The notes beneath the pieces were generated by a model. The model had not been told where the DNA came from and made no database searches. It saw only the letters and a program-made list of their open reading frames with translations. This document shows, piece after piece, positions 60,355-64,000 of a DNA stretch of 64,000 nucleotides. A program made the translations under genes and the position numbers. The first letter of the stretch is position 1, and every line of letters starts with the position of its first letter. This stretch comes from Helopsaltes ochotensis (lineage: Eukaryota; Chordata; Aves; Passeriformes; Locustellidae). The stretch lies in NCBI GenBank assembly GCA_013400155.1, contig VXBM01001214.1, forward strand, positions 126,396 to 190,395, read 5' to 3'.

Positions 60355-60441
<87 letters not shown>
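60324..60441. repeat. Poly-A tract (about 118 bp) with one N
   Basis: A-only run with a single N at 60354. As at 54890, no transposon body is recognisable in front of it. The N suggests that the assembler joined two reads or contigs inside the homopolymer, so the true length is uncertain. Confidence 0.95.
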
Positions 60442-60444
<3 letters not shown>

Positions 60445-62612
60445 GAAATCTGGACAGGGATAACTACTTACTACAGCATATCACAGTTTGTTAATTTATG
60501 AGGGATTTTTGTTCCTCTATCCAGAGTTAGCTTACGCCATCTTTCCTACTCAAATCACTTTAAAAAAATACTTTCAAATCTTAAATGAAAGAGTCATGGA
60601 AAATGTGCTCCTTTCCCAATCACGGATAAACTGCTTCCTTCCCAGCCCTACTGACTCTTATCTCACTGGTGTCTTTGGGTTCTTCCTCTCTGTGACTGGT
60701 TTGGACCCGGAGCAGATGTCTCTCTGGAAGCTGCTAAACCAGCAAGAAGCCAACCAGGTAAAAAAAGAGAAAATTACAAAAAAAAAGTAATTAGACACAG
60801 TGCTTTTCTAGGCTTTCTAAATAAAGTATTATAGTAAAAGTCTGGATCTACATTAGCATGAATAAAATATCAGGCAGGGGAAAACAGATTGAATTATTTA
60901 ATTTTCCACTTTCTCAGATGCCCATCCTTTTATTGTTTGAAAAATTTCATTATTCTCTCCTCTCAAGAGGAAGTTGCACAGACAACTGTTCACCTGTGCA
61001 TCAGAAACCAACTCCAAGCCCTGTAACCAACACAAAAACTCATTATCCTCTGCCTAAGATTCAGCTCATACAGCTGGCAGAGTTCTGCACTATGAGGAGA
61101 TGAAAATTACTTACACCCTGAACAAACAAAACCCAAAAAACCCAAACCAAAACAACAGCAACGCCAACACCAGCACCACCAACAAAAAAACCCAGTTTAT
61201 TTTCCTGAATGAAAGGATGAATTCTCTGTGTGATCCAGTGCACTTCAAAGTGAACACCTCCCTGAATTGCTCAGGAAGGAGGAGCTGAGACCAGAACAGG
61301 GCGTTCGGTTTGGTTATTCTGATGGATGTTAGCTGTGGCTGCATCTTTCCACTGCTAAGAGACAAAGCTGGCAGTTCCCTGCCTTGGCTGTGACCTGTTC
61401 CCATTGTTTCTCTCTAATCCGTGGTGATTTTGTTGCTATAAGGGGTTTTACATGTTTCTCTCGTGCCACTGGTTCTCTTTCAGCAGCTTCTTCAAACACC
61501 CTGCACTCTTCTTTACAAGTTGCCACACTGACATCCTTCTTTACACGAACATCCCTCAGCTCTGCAGCTGCTGGTGTCAGAAAGGGAAAAATAACTCAAA
61601 AAAAAAAAAAAAAAAACCCAAAGATGGGAAGTTCCCTTCATCCCCTTCCTGCTGTGAGAAATGGGATTCTCTTCCACTCCTCTGATGCTCACACAGGGCA
61701 TCACTCGCAAGACTTGCAAACAATTGTATGTACAGAAGGAAACAATGCTTCAATAAGGAGGCACTTTCTCTGGTAAAAATAGGCCCAACCAGTGATATAG
61801 CAACTGTGTGTCCAAACAACACCGGGCATGGTTCTTTGGAGTGAAAATAATTAATCATTGAAACACTTCACATGAATTCTCCAGCAATGGTGTCTGCTAA
61901 AATTCAAACTGAAAAACTATAGAGACAAATGTGGAAACATATGTATATGAAATACAAATCAGAGTATGAATTGGAAAGATAAATTGCTCAATGAAGAATT
62001 ACACTTAAAAAGTCTTGATCTTCTGATTTTTCTTTGTACCAAACTGATGTATTCAGCCTGTGCTCTACAGAGCTGTGAAGCATTAGCTAGGAATCAGCAG
62101 CAAGTAAATAAGAAAAATATGTTATTCATAGTCTTAAACTCGCTACAATGGGAACTTTTCTGTGCTGAAGAATACACAGGGGGTGTGCAAATCTCTGTGA
62201 CTGGAAAACACTGGACACATAGGCAGGAAATGGCTCCTTTTGCCATCTCAGTTGTTTCCTGAGTAATTCCAGCTACTGAAAAAAACAACACAAACCAACA
62301 AATAAACTAAATATGAGCCTCAGCCTTCATTCAAAGCACAGATCTGTCCCTTAGCTGCAGCAGAAAGATTGAAAATATCAACAGAATGGAACCCAGAAAT
62401 CAAAGAGCAAACTGTATTTTTGCTATGTACCTCAAGTCCTTTGAGTCTACCAACCCAAGTTAGTTGCCATTAGTTCATTTTCCAGCACGAGACGAAAAGT
62501 TTTTCCAACCAGTAACATATTCAATTAATATTCCAGCCATGTACATATTTTATAATTTTTATTCATTTACCATAGTCAGATTTAGTGGAGCAACCAATTG
62601 CATAACTTGATT
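60442..62612. other. Non-coding; low-complexity C/A tract and A-run
   Basis: Contains a C/A-rich low-complexity stretch at about 61119-61193 and a 19-A run at 61598-61616. A weak exon-like segment at 60716-60757 (acceptor 'ggagcag', donor CAG|gtaaaa, open frame MSLWKLLNQQEANQ) is noted but not supported further. Confidence 0.5.
61119..61193. repeat. C/A-rich low-complexity tract
   Basis: Almost only A and C on the + strand, with ACAAAC, ACCC and CACC words and hardly any G or T. Probably derived from drifted CAA/CCA repeats. Confidence 0.8.
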
Positions 62613-62974
62613 TGTAACATCTTGTTGTGGTTTATTTCTGCAGGAAGTCTTTCCCCTTCTTTCTCTCCAACAAGAAAAAAGATTACTGTCTCCCTGCTGT
62701 TCTCAAGTTTCTGAGCCTTCTGAGGTTTACATTTTTGTATGGAGTTTCTCACCCACTTAATGTAAATAATAAGTTGTTTTCATACTTTCATGCAGGAGGA
62801 GAGAGTTGATGGACTGTTGATTTGACCAGCATGATTGGAGAGGTGGCAACTTCACCCTCCAATCCATGGTCAACTTTGGAATTCTATAAATGTCGAGGTC
62901 TGTAAATAAACCCTCTCTTTTCCTTGGAAACGTCAGTGTGTGAGCATGGTCCATTCCTGTGCCTTACCTCGACA
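62613..62974 (+). mobile_element. LTR, family A, copy 3
   Basis: It shares 'cttgttgtggtttattt' near the start, and 'ttcatgcaggaggagag' plus 'gattggagaggtggcaac', with the 53121-53972 copy. TATAAA is at 62885-62890 and AATAAA at 62905-62910. The end 'cctgtgccttacctcgaca' aligns with the ends of the other two copies. It is shorter than copy 2. The 5' edge is approximate, and no internal retroviral sequence is present. Confidence 0.65.
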
Positions 62975-63015
62975 GATTACAGAAGTTTAATTTCCCCTCT
63001 TCCTCCTCTTCCCCC

Positions 63016-63274
63016 AGCTTTATACCCTGAGCATGATGCCATAAGGTCTGGAGCATCCCTTTGGTCACCTGTCCTGGCTGTGCCTCCTCCCACCCTCCCA
63101 GGAATCCCCATGCCCTCCCCAGCCTGGCTGCAGGAAAAGCAGAAAAGGCCTTGGCTCTGTGTAATCCTGCTCAGCAGTGACAAATACATCCCTGTATCAC
63201 CAACCCTGTGCTCAGCACAAACCCAAAACACAGCCCCACACCAGATTAACTCTACCCCAGCCAAAACCAGCACA
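63016..63274 (+). mobile_element. Dispersed avian ERV-related repeat
   Basis: I recognise a block order common in avian repeats of endogenous-retroviral origin. It begins 'gagcatgatgccataagg' and 'catccctttggtcacctg', then 'tcctggctgtgcctcctc'. Further on are 'gcagaaaaggccttggctct', 'cctgctcagcagtgac', 'acatccctgtatcacc', 'ctcagcacaaacccaaaaca' and the end 'cagccaaaaccagcaca'. The terminal CA fits an LTR end. It is heavily mutated relative to what I remember and has no coding function. It begins only about 40 bp after LTR family A copy 3. Confidence 0.55.
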
Positions 63275-64000
63275 TGCACAAACCACAGTTTGGTCGTCGA
63301 TTTTATTGCCTTTATTTTTTATTTTTTCCCCATCTCACAGCTTTTCACAGAGATGAGAAAGGAGCTCGCTGTGCACTGCACGCACAAACACAGCCAAATA
63401 TTTTGGTTCTTCTCCCAGAACTGAATCCCCAGCACTGCTGTGAAGCAGCTGGGAGCTGGAAGTGCGATCCTCGTACTGGCGTAGCAGGAAGCATACAAAG
63501 CAGCCCAGCTTGGGGTCTCAGACTCCTGGAGCTGCTCTGAGTAACTCACAATCCAGGGCAGGTTTTTGCCTGCTGAGAGGCTCGTTATTGCAGTCACCTT
63601 TTCTGTCCTACAAATCTTCAGCTCAGCTCCTGCTCTTGTACTTTTCTCTGCTTGTCCTTTAACTCACTCCTGTCTTAATCTCCCCTCTTTGTCTCCCCAA
63701 CTTTTATTACATTACTTCTGCTTTGTTTTCTTTTTGTCCTTAAAGCCTTCTGCAGGAAAAAAATACTATTTACAGTGAAAATAGATGTTCAACAATTCTA
63801 TAGGAAAGGGTGCAGCTTGACACAAGCATTGGGAGGGTCAAGGATTGTAGATGAGTATCTTCTGCTTAACTGCAGTTTAATCTCTCACTGTATTTGTATT
63901 CAGAGCTGGTACAACTGGGGAAGGAAGACCTCCCATCTTCAGTCAGATACAATGATAGATGACAGAGATAATGAAATGAAAGCACCAAAATTCAGTTATG
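63275..64000. other. Non-coding, no gene recognised
   Basis: Mixed GC content, pyrimidine-rich in 63550-63740. No named repeat or exon that I trust. Confidence 0.5.

Noticed and set aside
60716..60757. 42-nt exon-like segment (open frame MSLWKLLNQQEANQ)
   Set aside because: The acceptor has a poor pyrimidine tract next to the AG, and the donor gtaaaa is weak; not enough to list as an exon.
62924..63424. 166-codon open frame on + strand, the longest without N
   Set aside because: It begins inside the end of LTR copy 3 and crosses the adjacent ERV-related repeat. The protein has no recognisable domain and is low-complexity proline/serine-rich in part.
1..64000. CRISPR arrays, prokaryotic operons, replication origins, integrated viral genes with coding capacity
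   Set aside because: There is no regularly spaced repeat array and no operon-like gene packing. All retroviral traces are LTRs or short fragments without gag, pol or env frames. I see no other viral gene.

Overview
The window looks like non-coding DNA from a bird nuclear genome, most likely a songbird. The evidence is the repeat content. There are many CR1 retroposon 3' ends with octamer tails (ATTCTATG or ATTCTGTG units), and several LTRs that resemble songbird endogenous-retrovirus LTRs. Nothing resembles mammalian Alu or L1, and there are no operons or bacterial gene packing. The sequence is AT-rich, stop codons are dense in all frames, and the assembly contains N gaps. I recognise no protein-coding gene. 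The longest gap-free open frame is 166 codons, and it runs through repeat sequence.

Layout. 1-5011 is plain AT-rich DNA. 5012-5236 is a CR1 3' end, followed by a 200-bp direct duplication joined by one N (probable assembly artefact). 6638-7089 is an LTR of a family (here 'family A') that recurs at 53121-53972 and 62613-62974. 11727-12090 is a reverse CR1. 14071-14164 is a TTTCC array that runs into a 442-N gap. 15625-15857, 19102-19218 and 28008-28195 are forward CR1 pieces. 16290-16400 holds a decayed tRNA-derived SINE. 19490-20135 is an LTR, and 20865-21665 is a much older CR1-type LINE remnant. 28205-28925 is a reverse-strand LTR, followed by a reverse CR1 at 29154-29265. The long repeat-poor stretch 29.3-39.8 kb contains homeodomain-site-rich segments that look like candidate regulatory DNA. 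A complete solo LTR lies at 39799-40259, with 9-bp terminal inverted repeats and a 4-bp target duplication. 52.8-54.0 kb is a CR1 split by an LTR that contains a 355-N gap. 56.3-56.7 kb is an LTR with a TATA box and a consensus splice donor. 63016-63274 is a further dispersed ERV-related repeat.

There is no gene network to describe. The possible transcribed elements are two 37-nt segments with excellent splice sites (17838-17874 and 22097-22133), a CpG-bearing ATG-plus-donor segment at 43823-43854, and the LTR promoters. All of these are inference from sequence alone. Family assignments rest on remembered consensus features and on comparisons within the window, not on a database search. Many repeat edges are approximate.
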